From the NCBI GenBank assembly GCA_021018815.1, contig JAITYX010000010.1, positions 8,113,001-8,177,000 on the forward strand: a stretch of DNA of 64,000 nucleotides, read 5' to 3'. Under the pieces are notes generated by a model. That model ran no database searches, was not told where the DNA came from, and worked only from the letters and a program-made list of their open reading frames with translations. Each line of letters begins with the position of its first letter. The stretch's first letter is position 1. Below are positions 12,481 through 22,680 of this stretch, one piece after another. The DNA is from Talinum fruticosum. Lineage: Eukaryota > Streptophyta > Magnoliopsida > Caryophyllales > Talinaceae. The position numbers and the translations under genes were made by a program.

Positions 12481-15400
12481 CAGGCCTGGTTGGCTTTTAG
12501 GGTTGCATTTAACCTAACTTTTTACTATAAGTAGAGGGCTTCCTCTTTCTTAATTCATGCACCATTTTCAGTTGGAAAGCCCCCAATTACTAAACCTCTC
12601 TCCTCTCGTTCTCTCCCACACTCTCTACTCTCTACTTATCAATATCATCACTTCTCCATTTCTTAAACCACACAAAAGCCCTTCTTTCTCGCCTCACTTG
12701 AGATCTTTGCCCTATTGTTATGTTGCCAAAATTTGTTCATGAGATCAATAGGTGAGACAACTTGAGGGCACCAAATTCATTTTTGAAGCTTAATTTTACG
12801 GTTCTTTTAATTTCGATTATTTATTGCTTTTCGTATTGTGGTTTTGAGATGTAATTACTTTTAATTCCTCCCCACTTGATGTAACTTTTAATTTCTTTTA
12901 TCTTTCTTTTCTCTTTCTTTATCGATTTCTTTATCGCTTTCTTTACTATTTTATTATTTGTTTGTTCATCGCTTTCCACGTATGTTTTGGTTGCTTTAAT
13001 TTTTGTCTATCTTTGTTGATTGCTCGATTGATTAAATACAAGAAATTAGCACGAGTCGTCTGTTGATGGGCGGAATAGAGAGTATCCCTCTTCATTTCGT
13101 ACCTTCACCCCGAATACTAGATTTTCGGTTTAAGACTCGATGAAGTCTTTTTCAAAACCTCTTCTAAGCTTAGTTTTTTCCATACAAAGATTGGAAGAGT
13201 ATTTTTGTATTTTGTTAGTTTTTTCCATACTCGTTTTTTTTCGCTTTTATTTCTTCATGTTACTTATCGGTATTTCAGGTTAAAAATTGGAAAATTTTAG
13301 GTTATTTTTGATAGCTAGAGCTATAGGAACGAGATCGACTCCTAAGTCACCACCCTATAGCTGGTGCCGGTTATCGCTTAACATAGGCATTCACCGACGC
13401 CGGCTAATAACCGGGCTTATCTCCGACCCAAATGGTTTTTCACTATTTGGCCTGGAAGCTTTGTGGCAAAAATATACTTTTTATTTTCTATTTCTTTACC
13501 CTTTGAAATAACATCCCGAGACTTTCCTGAAATTAATTTCAAAAATAAAATGATTAATAAAAATTGTCAATCATACTTTCATCTAAAACTATTCCAAAAA
13601 TCCGATTCTAAAAAGTTATTTTAATAAGAGACTTACCCCACTTTCAAAAATCAAAAAGAATCTTAACAAAATAATAAAGAGAGTTGATGCTTCGTTGGGA
13701 AACTCGCTACGGTCCGCAGCCCCTACGCAGGGGAGGTGGGGGCCGCTGGTTCCTATAGTGGTGTCCATTAGGGACATCACTTATTAAGAGGGTGAGCCTT
13801 AAAAATCAAAATTGTGAGTTTTTTTTATTGTATTTTGTATCACACTATTGCATTTATGCGAGTCTCGGACAATAGTTGCTTTTTATTTCGACCTTTAAAC
13901 TTTACCCTTAAGAATATTTTTGAAAAGGTCTAACCATTACCTCGGTGGGTCCACTTACACTTAACACTAGGAGATGGTTACTCTCCACTCATAGCATGCT
14001 TTCTTGATCTTCGATTGAAAGGGTCCGATAATTCAAGTCCTTCTATGCATCTAATAGGGGGCAAAGCTTTTAGATTATGAGCCACCATGTATCCGACCTA
14101 GAATTACCCCTTTTTGAACTTTAAAAATTTGTAGTCTTTAGTTTACGTTAGGTTTGCTTTTTTCATTTGCATGCTTGAAACAAATATGGATGTTGTTAGT
14201 ATTTAACCTTTTTCTCGTGAGCCTTTAGTTTAGGTTATGTTTGCTAAAATAACATTTGCATAGGTGCAAAATAAAATATAATAATTAATCTTCTTGAGTC
14301 AGTCCTTTTAAGTGCATTTTAGCCAAAAGTCAAATTGTCTTTCCCTTTTAGATCGGTCCATTTGTCACATTTTCGAGTCAGTCCAAATCCTTCTAGTATT
14401 AGTCATTAGACAAGTCCCGATTGCTTGGATATAACCGGTGCCGGTTTTTATTCGCCTATTGAGGTGGGTCTCATCATAGACCTCTTTCCTTACTTCAATA
14501 GCTCTTAGGCTTTGGCTTTTGTTTGTCAACATACTTGCATTTTTATCCATCGTTTGGATTCATCTCAAAATAGGTGAGTCTTTGTTTTCATTTAGCCAAA
14601 TTAAATTAATCTCAAAATAGGTGAATCTTTATTTTCATTTAGCCAAATTAAAAATTCATCTCAAATTAGGTGAGTATTTGTTTGCATTTAGCCAATTTAA
14701 ATTCATCTCAATTAAGTTGAGTTCATTTTTGCATTAGCCAAATAAAATTAATCTCATTTTAGGAGAGTCATTATTTTTAGCCAAATTAAATTCATCTAAA
14801 AGAGGTGAGTCTTTGTTTGCATTAGCCAAAGTAAATTCATCTCAATCTAATTCACTCCATTGGTATCATTGCGTTTCATTTTGGTCCGGAGACTCGGTAT
14901 AAACTTATCTCTCCTCATAGTTTTGAATTCAAGTCATTCTCACTCCTTAGAAACATTATCTTAGAGTTTTCATCTATGTCCGACCCACTCAAAAAGTTTT
15001 TCTTAATTGTACACTTAGTTTTGGGTTTCGACCCATTTAGATAAACTCGGACATAAATTGTGTCTAAATAATTTCATGAACTTAACTTGCTATTTCCATT
15101 TATTTAAAATAGAATTACAATGTTAATTCTAAACTAAGCAAGATTTATTTAATCGAAATTATTTTGAATTGGAAAATAACGAAATGCATCTCATTTATCA
15201 TTCAAGAATAGACACAAATGGAAATGGAATATATCGAATATTAGACTTAAAAATTTCATTTAATTAGATTAAGGATATTCAACGTTTAAATATCATTGAC
15301 TAATCTTGGAACAAAGTATTTTTATAGTTTGAGTACCACTTTGGTTTGTTTTTTAGGTTGATAAAGGTTGATTAATCTCAAATTCAAAAGTAAAAACAAG

Positions 15401-15539
15401 TAGTTTCTTACCGTTAAACGTCAACAAATAGAAAAAGCCGCATTTTCGAGCAAATACGGACACCGTGTCGGGGTTATTTGTTACCGTTTCCGGTAAACTT
15501 AAACTTTGAGTCTAACGGTTGTTTCCATCCTAATTTTCA
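12480..15539 (+). repeat. LTR-like, non-coding repetitive region (unclassified)
   Basis: No protein-coding domain is visible over 3 kb. A TATA-like box (TATAAGTA, 12536-12543) is followed by a 150-bp CT-rich leader, as in plant LTR promoters. Later come inverted GCCGGTTAT/ATAACCGG pieces (about 13366-13412) and a GC-rich block at 13700-13760 (CGCAGCCCCTACGCAGGGG). These suggest an old non-autonomous LTR element or a long LTR, but I could not find a matching partner LTR or TSD. It could instead be several merged repeats. Confidence 0.35.
14561..14846. repeat. Minisatellite, about 47-bp unit, 6 copies
   Basis: Units start with CATCTCAAAATAGGTGAG or close variants at 14561, 14608, 14657, 14704, 14750 and 14793, with a partial one at 14838. 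Each carries TTTAGCCAAATTAAA near its end. Spacing is 43-50 bp. The units differ by a few bases each. Confidence 0.88.
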
Positions 15540-16265
15540 GTGACAACAAGTGGATTGGATCACTTTTCGAGCCAAGAACCGATGCACAATGACACCTTCA
15601 CAACAGTTCATTGTATGAGTGACTCGGACTATCCGTTACAATGGCTAGTGATTCTCTTTATTCAAGCCCAAGGCACAACGGTTATCTCGCTCTCGCTGAT
15701 TATAAATAGAAGTCAATTCACAAGACTTAGAAGATTGTTGGAACACAACTCGAACTCTTATATTCAATCTTTCTAGCATTCAACTCGTACTTAGTTTTCT
15801 CAACTTCGAGTTGGATCAAGAAGTCTCGCAATCTCTTACATTTATTTCTACTCAATTCTTCTATATTTCCCTTGACCGAGCTATAAGGGGTAACTCAACT
15901 CGCTTGTACCTATCTCGTATAGGGCATGTTAGTTAGGAAGTATTAGGGCGGATAAGGTAAATTCCGTGCCTAGGAAAAACTTGTATTGAATTGTCTAAGG
16001 GAACAATTTAGAGAGTCGATCCTTGTATTTTATGGATTCAAAATAGTGAATTTGACTTGGTATTTGATTGATACCGAGCGTGGTTTTCTTCCCGGAGGAT
16101 TTCCACGTAAAAATCATATGTTCTTCACTTTATGAGTCCAATCTAAAGTCAGTTCTTTATATCTAAGTTCTTACTTGAGCATCAAGTTTGATTTTTCCAT
16201 AAAATTTCCTTCACACCCTATTCACCCCCTCTAGGGTGGTTCGGACTCTGCAGTACAAACCTTTA
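15540..16265 (+). repeat. Sirevirus-type copia LTR fragment (5'-truncated)
   Basis: Shares its layout with the LTR at 33305-34429 read on the - strand: TATAAATAGAAG (TATA box 15701-15708), ACTTAGAAGATTGTTG just after it, a middle GACTTGGTATTTG.. block, and a terminal CCCCTCTAGGGTG with CAAACCTTTA at the end. The upstream third of the related LTR is missing. No primer-binding site follows, so it is a solo or truncated LTR, not the start of an element. Confidence 0.7.
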
Positions 16266-18278
16266 TGGTTAATCTGCATTCTTTATGTTCATCCAAAAAT
16301 AAAAGCATATTATTTTCTTTTCTCTTAGGATCGGTCGTTTTTCGAGTCAAGCACTTAGGCCCCATCTCTCGTAAATTTTTCCACAAGCAATTCCTAAGCA
16401 CCCACTCTTTTGGGATAAAGGATAGGGAATCCTACTCAAATCGGAAATCGTAACATGAAGAGGTTAGGAAATTAGAAGTTTACTTCAACATTGACATCTT
16501 TGACACCGATACGTTCCACATCAATATGTACCATATCAATACATCCAACACCTTTACTAGTAACGTCGGTATTTCGCCCATGGACAAAGTGCAACCCTCC
16601 TCCGGAAATGCCCAATGAACCAAAGCAAACCCCCATCATGACCTTGTTTAAAGACTCTGCTGCCGAACTAGAAACTAAGATTGAGGCCCGGGATAAAAAA
16701 GTTTGAGTCAATAACTGAAGCCTTTTATCTTATCCTCCAAATCCTCAATAAGAATGCTTACCAAGAAAGAAAAGACGGAGAGGAATCAAACCCTAAACTC
16801 CGAGCCTTAATATGATCCACGAATAGATCAAATAAAGAAGTTGTTGCGTGAGTCTTCATTGTTCGGTGACTACTGTTTGGCCTTGGAATTCACTTCAATC
16901 TTTAAAGGGAAATTGACCCTAAAATTCACCATGTCTTACATCGAGTTCCATGGAACCGAAAACCTCACCATTATGTCGGTAGCTTTGTAGGGACAATGAC
17001 TTTAATAATGTACCGGAAGACACATACCATTTCATCTTCCTACGGACGTTTGACAAAGATGTCATGTAGTGGTACAATGCGATTGACCAACACAAGGTCA
17101 CAAACTAGCAAGATATTTGTAGGGGTTCTTACATTAATACTCCTACAGAGTGTTGATTTACCACTTACTCTTCGAGACTTTGAGTTGATCAAACAAGGAG
17201 ACAAGGAGAGCTTTACTCGACTTCCTCATTCACTAGAGGGCAAAGGCCGCTCACATAACAAATCAACCTAATGAAAAGGATCAGGTTAAAATTATCATAA
17301 AAACCTAAAATCCGCTTATCATCGGCATTTGAAGTTCTTGTCTTTCATGGACTTCAAAACACTTCGAGATGTCGGCATGCTTATAGAAGAGGAGCAGACA
17401 TCCATCAAAGCCACAATCAGCTAGAAGGTCATCCAATGAGCCCATCACTCATCAAGGATGCTAATAAAGTATGCACTTCCTGATTTATCTATCATAGGTC
17501 TATTTCCTATTATAGTTTCCAAAAAAATCAAATCGATACCTTTTTGAGTTACGATGGCCTCGATTTCTACTATAGCAGATATGTAGGAAGCTCATGAGAT
17601 CCGACCCCAATTCTAATCTTGTTCCCAATTTCCAATTCTCATTTTGAAATTCAAAGCCACTTTGCCATACTCATAGGAGAAGAAATCAATCATGAAGCAT
17701 GCCATTCCGATTCATCACCAAACCACCATTGCAATTCAAGCGACTCATTTTTTTCTTTACTTTGGGAGTGGGGGCTAAAAGTGCAATTTTGTCTTTTTAT
17801 TTTTGAAATTTTCACATCATATCAATAAAAGAATGAATTTGTTCTTAGAATAGAGTCTTACATTCATCCCCTTTACACAAGTCAAAATCCTTAAAATAAA
17901 AAAATTAATAACAAGCATCCTAAAAGAGATTATTTAATCATCCTCATCCATCAAGTTATCATCAAGAAAGTCACCGGCGTCGCCACCTTCAAAGAAGTTC
18001 AACCAAAAATGTCAAAGCTTGCGACTCTCCGACATGTGAGAAGAGTTAGACAAAAGTACCCAAGAAGGACTTGGGCGCTCATGATCAAAAGAATCATACA
18101 AAGAACTCCAAAAACACTTAGGAAAAGGTCACCCGATCATCTACCTTACAAATAAAGGAACCGTTAGCACACGTGACTAAAAAGCTCAAAAATAGAATGG
18201 GACACATAACCTCATTGAACTACATATTTTCAAACAAGTCCAGTTCATTAGTCTCTATTCTGATGAAAGTGGATAGAC
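16266..18278. other. Unclassified, probably transposon-derived sequence
   Basis: Two kilobases with only broken frames. The best is on the - strand at 16472-16711 (79 codons, with GISGGGLHFVHGRNTDV), and fragments at 16919-17101 may be upstream parts of the same decayed protein. I do not recognise a family. No LTR, TIR or splice structure could be supported. Confidence 0.3.
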
Positions 18279-18489
18279 GTCGAGTTTCAAACCCAACAAC
18301 GGTCAAGGTTCGGACAACCAGTCGAGCTTCGATTCAATAGTGGTCAAGTTTCGGACACTCTGTCGAGCTTTAGGCCCAACAACACTAAAGGTTTAGACAC
18401 CCTGTTGAGCTTCAAATCTAACAACGGTCAAGGTTTAGATGACCCCGTCGAGCTTCGCACCCAACAACGCTCAAGGTTCACACACAACA
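18279..18489. repeat. Minisatellite, 42-bp unit, 5 copies
   Basis: Units begin GTCGAGTTTC/GTCGAGCTTC at 18279, 18321, 18362, 18404 and 18447, each followed by CCAACAACGGTCAAGGTT or a variant. Spacing is 41-43 bp, close to a multiple of three, so it may once have been translated, but stops are present. Confidence 0.88.
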
Positions 18490-18554
18490 TCAAGACTTCA
18501 TGATCGCTCCATGGCCAAGTCAAAGAAGTACATTTAAAACATGATCTCGGTTAT

Positions 18555-18556
<2 letters not shown>

Positions 18557-18621
<65 letters not shown>
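18557..18621. repeat. (TA)n microsatellite
   Basis: About 65 bp of alternating TA. It directly abuts the foldback element that starts at 18622. A second, shorter TA run (about 22235-22258) abuts the other end, so the element was inserted into a TA array. Confidence 0.95.
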
Positions 18622-18624
<3 letters not shown>

Positions 18625-18716
18625 AGGGTTCATATGGGAACCACCCTAAAAATGAGAACTATCATTATGGTGAGAACTTTTAATCTCAAGTGTCCAATTT
18701 GATCCAACGACTGAGA
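18622..18716 (+). repeat. Left terminal inverted repeat of foldback element
   Basis: Inverted match to 22136-22230 with only a few differences, including a one-base gap near the tip and CATTATGGTG versus CATAAGG-type changes. Confidence 0.88.
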
Positions 18717-20059
18717 TGTGGGCAGGTCTTTAAATCATTCACGTGAGTTAGCTCTTTCTCTCTTCCAATCGCCTCCCGTCCAAATTGGAAAGCTCTCCAT
18801 CTTCTATGCCAATCTCCCTCCCCGACCACCACCACACCACCACCTCGCCGACAACCGGCTCTCTTTCTCTCTCTTCTCGTCTCTATCTCGCAAGCTACGA
18901 TGTTGTTGGAAGAACCAAGAATCGCTGCAATTCGCTCACCGTATCTCTCTCTCTCACACACATGCACACTCAATGGTTTGGGTTAACTTTTCTACTCGTC
19001 AAACAAAGGGCGAGTTGAACCGAAATCTCCTCGGCAATGAGCTCTTCGATGGTTGAGTTCATTTTCTCCCAAATCAAATCTAGGGTTTGTTATATTGTGT
19101 ATATTCAATTTCTGTTTAATTTCAATTAAATTTCTATTTTAGGGTTAGAATTTGTGAAATTAGAGCAAAAGTTATCATTATGGTTAGAGTTTAAAGATGT
19201 TAATGAACTACGTTGGTTAGCTTACATAATTTCTAAAATCTGCCCTTTCTACTTAGAATTTCAATTAAAATTGGGTGAAACTGATTTGGGGTTAGAATTT
19301 GTGAAATTCTGTTTTGGGGTTATTGATTTATGGAGGGTAAACACATTGATTGCTTTTCTGTGTTGTTTTAATAGTGATTCCAGTTCACTTGATGTAGATC
19401 AATATGCCATCCCTCCCGAGAATTGATGTGAAAGGAAAAGATATCATTAGTGCATAATAGCCATATATATGAGAAGCAAGTAAATGGTGATGCTTTTGTC
19501 GAAATATAAGATGAGGGGATGAGAAACAGCGAATTTGGAACCATATAGGATAGTTTTATGTCCATCCCCGAGAAATTAGGTGTTTAACTAAGTTTGAAGC
19601 CATTTTGCCGCTTATCGCTGCCTTGATTCTCAACCTGTCTTGGGTGATCATGATATGTTGTGAACTTCACTCTCGGGCTGTGTAAATATACTTGTTGTGG
19701 CTCCTATTTTAGGCAGAACAATTTAGAATAAGAATTTTCATGTATTTACTTGTATGATATTGCATTATGTATAAGTGCGATTCTTGTCTGTTATGCAGGT
19801 TTAAGTCAATGCTAAAAACCACCTCAATGACCCGCCTACAGAGAATAGAGATATTGCTAGCATTATTGTTTGAGTGAAATTGTGTGAAATTCTATTGGAT
19901 GAATTTCAGTTCTTGGATTTGGGGTTATAATTGATGCATTCGAGTGTTGTCAAGTGCTTTTCAGTTCTTGGAAAGAATTGATGCATTTCTATTCTTCCTA
20001 TTGTTTGGATTGTGTGAAATTATGTTTGATTATTGGAATTGAAACACTAAGATTTACAT

Positions 20060-20131
20060 AGTCCATTAGCTCAATTGGTAGCAAATTTGTGTTCTTACAC
20101 AAAATATGTGGGTTCAAATCCCACATGGGCT
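20060..20131 (+). ncRNA. tRNA-like sequence (SINE head or decayed tRNA)
   Basis: A 72-nt stretch folds like a tRNA. The acceptor arms AGTCCAT/ATGGGCT pair over 7 bp with one T-G. The T arm GTGGG-TTCAAAT-CCCAC is perfect and contains the B box GGTTCAAATCC. An A-box-like TAGCTCAATTGGTAG is present. The D stem is shortened to 3 bp and the anticodon stem leaves a 6- or 8-base loop around TTCTTA, so the anticodon is not readable with confidence and a working tRNA is unlikely. It lies inside the foldback element, with a partial inverted copy at 21075-21125. I infer a tRNA-derived sequence carried by the transposon. Confidence 0.45.
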
Positions 20132-20689
20132 ACAAAGAATGAGTCAAAACCTTGCACTAGAGTGTGAAATGCATTACTCAAAGATGATGCAAACATTGCA
20201 ACATCCATAATCGAAGGCCATTTTTTGCACTTATTACTGGATGTGGGATCAGATTGAGATTTTATTCGTGCGGGAAGCCTGAAGGGCATGGGAAGAAGGT
20301 GAAAGAAGGAGAAGAGAGAGAGACCTACGGCGAGGAGACAGAAGGCGGCATAGAAGGGTATTGGTTTCTTACAACCCCGTTTCAGCTTAATCACTTCACA
20401 AGTAAAGCACATCCACCATGGAAGATTTCTTGCCTTTTGTATGAGATGTTTTAAGTAGTATGGCCTAACTTCAGACATGCTTCCATGTTATGTTCATGAT
20501 CTGGAAAGACATTGACTCGACTCGGGTAGCGTTGGTGCATATGAATAGAATTATGTGGAAACTAATTTAGCCAAAACAATTTCATCAAGGCTTTGCAGAT
20601 TTTATGATTGGGTTTTATTTGTTCATCCGATTTTGTTGAACTGTTTCTAATAGACATCTGTTAAATGCAATTTTTCACAGGTTTTAAGA

Positions 20690-21010
20690 AACTAATTTAA
20701 CCTGAATCTGGGGCCCGCAACGAAAAGAACTTGGGGCAACAGAAGCGTAACTTACTTGGTACCTTAGGGCAGCGGGAAACGGAACTTACTCGTACTTTTT
20801 CTAGGTTCTTTATGGTGCCGATGTTGAAACTTGAGTTTTCGGCAGTGGCTTCCTAAAGCTTTCGATCAAGGTTTATCCTCTAATGAGAACTTAAACAATT
20901 TGCCTAGGCTTCCAAGTTCTATTCTTTCCTACGAAAATGCAGATATATCGAGCGTACAAGGTTGTATGTTGGAATGTGCTTTTCCTCAATTTGATTCTAG
21001 TGCATTTCAC
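20690..21010 (+). other. Possible captured gene fragment in the foldback loop
   Basis: The loop between the arms is less repetitive and more balanced in base use. It contains an open frame at 20831-21055 (WLPKAFDQGLSSNENLNN, then LPRLPSSILSYENADI), and the preceding 130 bp is also partly open in other frames. It reads like exonic sequence, but I cannot name the source. Capture of host gene pieces is known for Mutator-like elements; here it is only a suggestion. Confidence 0.3.
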
Positions 21011-21074
21011 AATTTCAGTTGGAGCTACAAAGTTCCAATGCATTTAATGATCTAGTTCAAGATTTTGACTCATT

Positions 21075-21130
21075 CTTTGTAACCCATGTGGGATTTGAAC
21101 CCACATTTTTGTGTAAATGTAGGGTCATTG
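21075..21130 (-). repeat. Inverted partial copy of the tRNA-like sequence
   Basis: On the - strand it reads AATGTGGGTTCAAATCCCAC followed by ATGGGTTACAAAGAATGAG, matching 20105-20145. The A-box part is lost. It is part of the inverted arm of the foldback element. Confidence 0.7.
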
Positions 21131-22135
21131 CACACAATTTCACTCAAATAGAACCTCACACAATTTCGGAGATACTTGATATCATAATACCTGCAGGTAA
21201 TTCCTCCCACAATTTCAGGGAGTGAGACTTAGTATCTACCTGCAAGTAATTCCTCCCACTATATGGCTCGTTGCATCAAAAATTTTGTAAATGTAGGGTC
21301 ATTGCATACAATTTCACTAAAACATAATTTCATACTATTTCAAGTGACAGTTAGTATCATAATCACAAAAGAAATCAAATACTATGGAGGAGCCCCGTAA
21401 ATGAAGCAAATCAATAGCAGATCGTATTCAACAAGGCAACAGAGAGGAAAGTCGGGAACAAAACTAGTGATGTGCAGCACTTGAATGAGGCCATTTTGAG
21501 TTTTGTAGTATCAAATCAACACGAAACCATGACAATCAAATCGGTGAAAAAAGGAAGAAATTACAAATTCATGGTTAGGCATTCAATAATCATCGAATTG
21601 ATCAAAACATTGAAAAAGTGAAGAAATTAAAAAATGGAGATTCTAAACCCAAAAAGAAATTTTAATTAAAATTACACGTAAATTGAATATAGATAAGAGA
21701 ACAAACCCTAGATTTGATTTGGGGAGAAGATGAACAAACCCTAGACTTAGTGATTTGGGTTCCACGGTTTTGGGTGTCTAGTGGTGGCGCGGTGGTTGAT
21801 GTGGTGGTGGTTGGGGAGGTAGTCCCCGACGAACTGCAATAAGTGAGTTAGTGAGGTAGTGGAGAGAGAGAGAGAGAGGCGGTGAGCGAATAAGTAGAGG
21901 GTTGGAGACCCGGTGAATTGCAGTGGTGGCCGATTGGATTCCGAGTGGTGGTGGTGGTGCGGTGGTTAGCAAGGTTGCCGGCGAGGTGGTGGGAGAAGTA
22001 GTGGTCGGCGAATTTGTGAGGCGGAGAAGTAGAAAGATGGCACTGGAGAGCGTGGTTAGAGGGAGAAGAAATGGGGGAAGTGTTTTGTATTTGCTCGAAT
22101 TGAAGTAATGTTAATAATTTATGACCCACCCATAT

Positions 22136-22230
22136 GGCAGCCCGTTGGATCAAATTGGACGCTTGAGATTAAAAGTTCTCAACATAAGGATAGTTCTCAT
22201 TTTTAGGGTGGTTCACATATGAACCCTCCC
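22136..22230 (-). repeat. Right terminal inverted repeat of foldback element
   Basis: Reverse complement of 18622-18716. It ends GAACCCTCCC and is followed by CTACATATATA, the flanking TA array. Confidence 0.88.
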
Positions 22231-22234
22231 CTAC

Positions 22235-22499
22235 ATATATATATATATATATATATATCTCGTGTGTGTGTACGCGCACGTGATTTTTTAACACAAATGC
22301 CAAAATTAAGTTATTTTCTAACTAATTGTTAGTATAGCCTAAGTAAAACAAAAATAAAATAAAATAAAATAAAAATAAAACAAAGCTGATTTTTGATGAG
22401 AAAAATCCAGCTTCTAGAATTATCCAAAGACGAAAAAAGAGAAAATAAATATATACTGAAAATAAAAATATCAGCTTCAAAATTGGGTTAAGGCACTAA
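22235..22499. other. TA-rich flank and short intergenic stretch
   Basis: TA run, then GTGTGTGTACGCGC, then A-rich sequence. A hairpin-capable AAGCTGATTTTT / AGAAAAATCCAGCTT pair lies at 22383-22413. No gene. It may hold the start of the following LTR, which I could not fix. Confidence 0.4.
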
Positions 22500-22637
22500 G
22501 CAGTTTCAAATTTTCCTCAACTCTTCCTTCCGTGCTCTCTCTCTCTCTTACGCGTCCCCGCCCTGCCTTTCCATCCTCGCCGTCGCCCACCCGCTCCGGC
22601 TACAACCAACGCCGGCCGAAACAGAGCTCGGCTATAC

Positions 22638-22680
<43 letters not shown>

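Larger units (their letters stand above)
18622..22230. mobile_element. Foldback / Mutator-like DNA transposon, non-autonomous
   Basis: The ends are inverted copies: GGGAGGGTTCATATG at 18622 and its complement at 22216-22230. Identity continues about 95 bp inward (ACCACCCTAAAAATGAGAAC, then AATTTGATCCAACG). Further inward the arms stay related in inverted order: the AATCAAATCTAGGGTTTGTT block at 19072-19091 matches 21703-21722 reversed, and a GGTTCAAATCCCACATGGG block at about 20111 matches about 21083 reversed. The whole 3.6 kb is thus a loose palindrome. No transposase frame is visible. The target is a TA array, so TSD length cannot be read. A Mutator-like origin is inferred from the long TIRs; other superfamilies are possible. 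Confidence 0.8.

Noticed and set aside
12480..15539. Complete gypsy element with long LTRs
   Set aside because: No second LTR, TSD, primer-binding site or pol motif could be found.
16472..16711. Virus-derived coding fragment
   Set aside because: The frame with GISGGGLHFVHGRNTDV made me consider an endogenous viral protein, but no family motif is convincing.
18279..18489. CRISPR-like array
   Set aside because: Units are contiguous diverged tandem repeats with no unique spacers, in a plant genome.
20060..20131. Functional tRNA gene
   Set aside because: The anticodon loop has the wrong size, the D stem is short and it lies inside a transposon arm. Kept only as tRNA-like.
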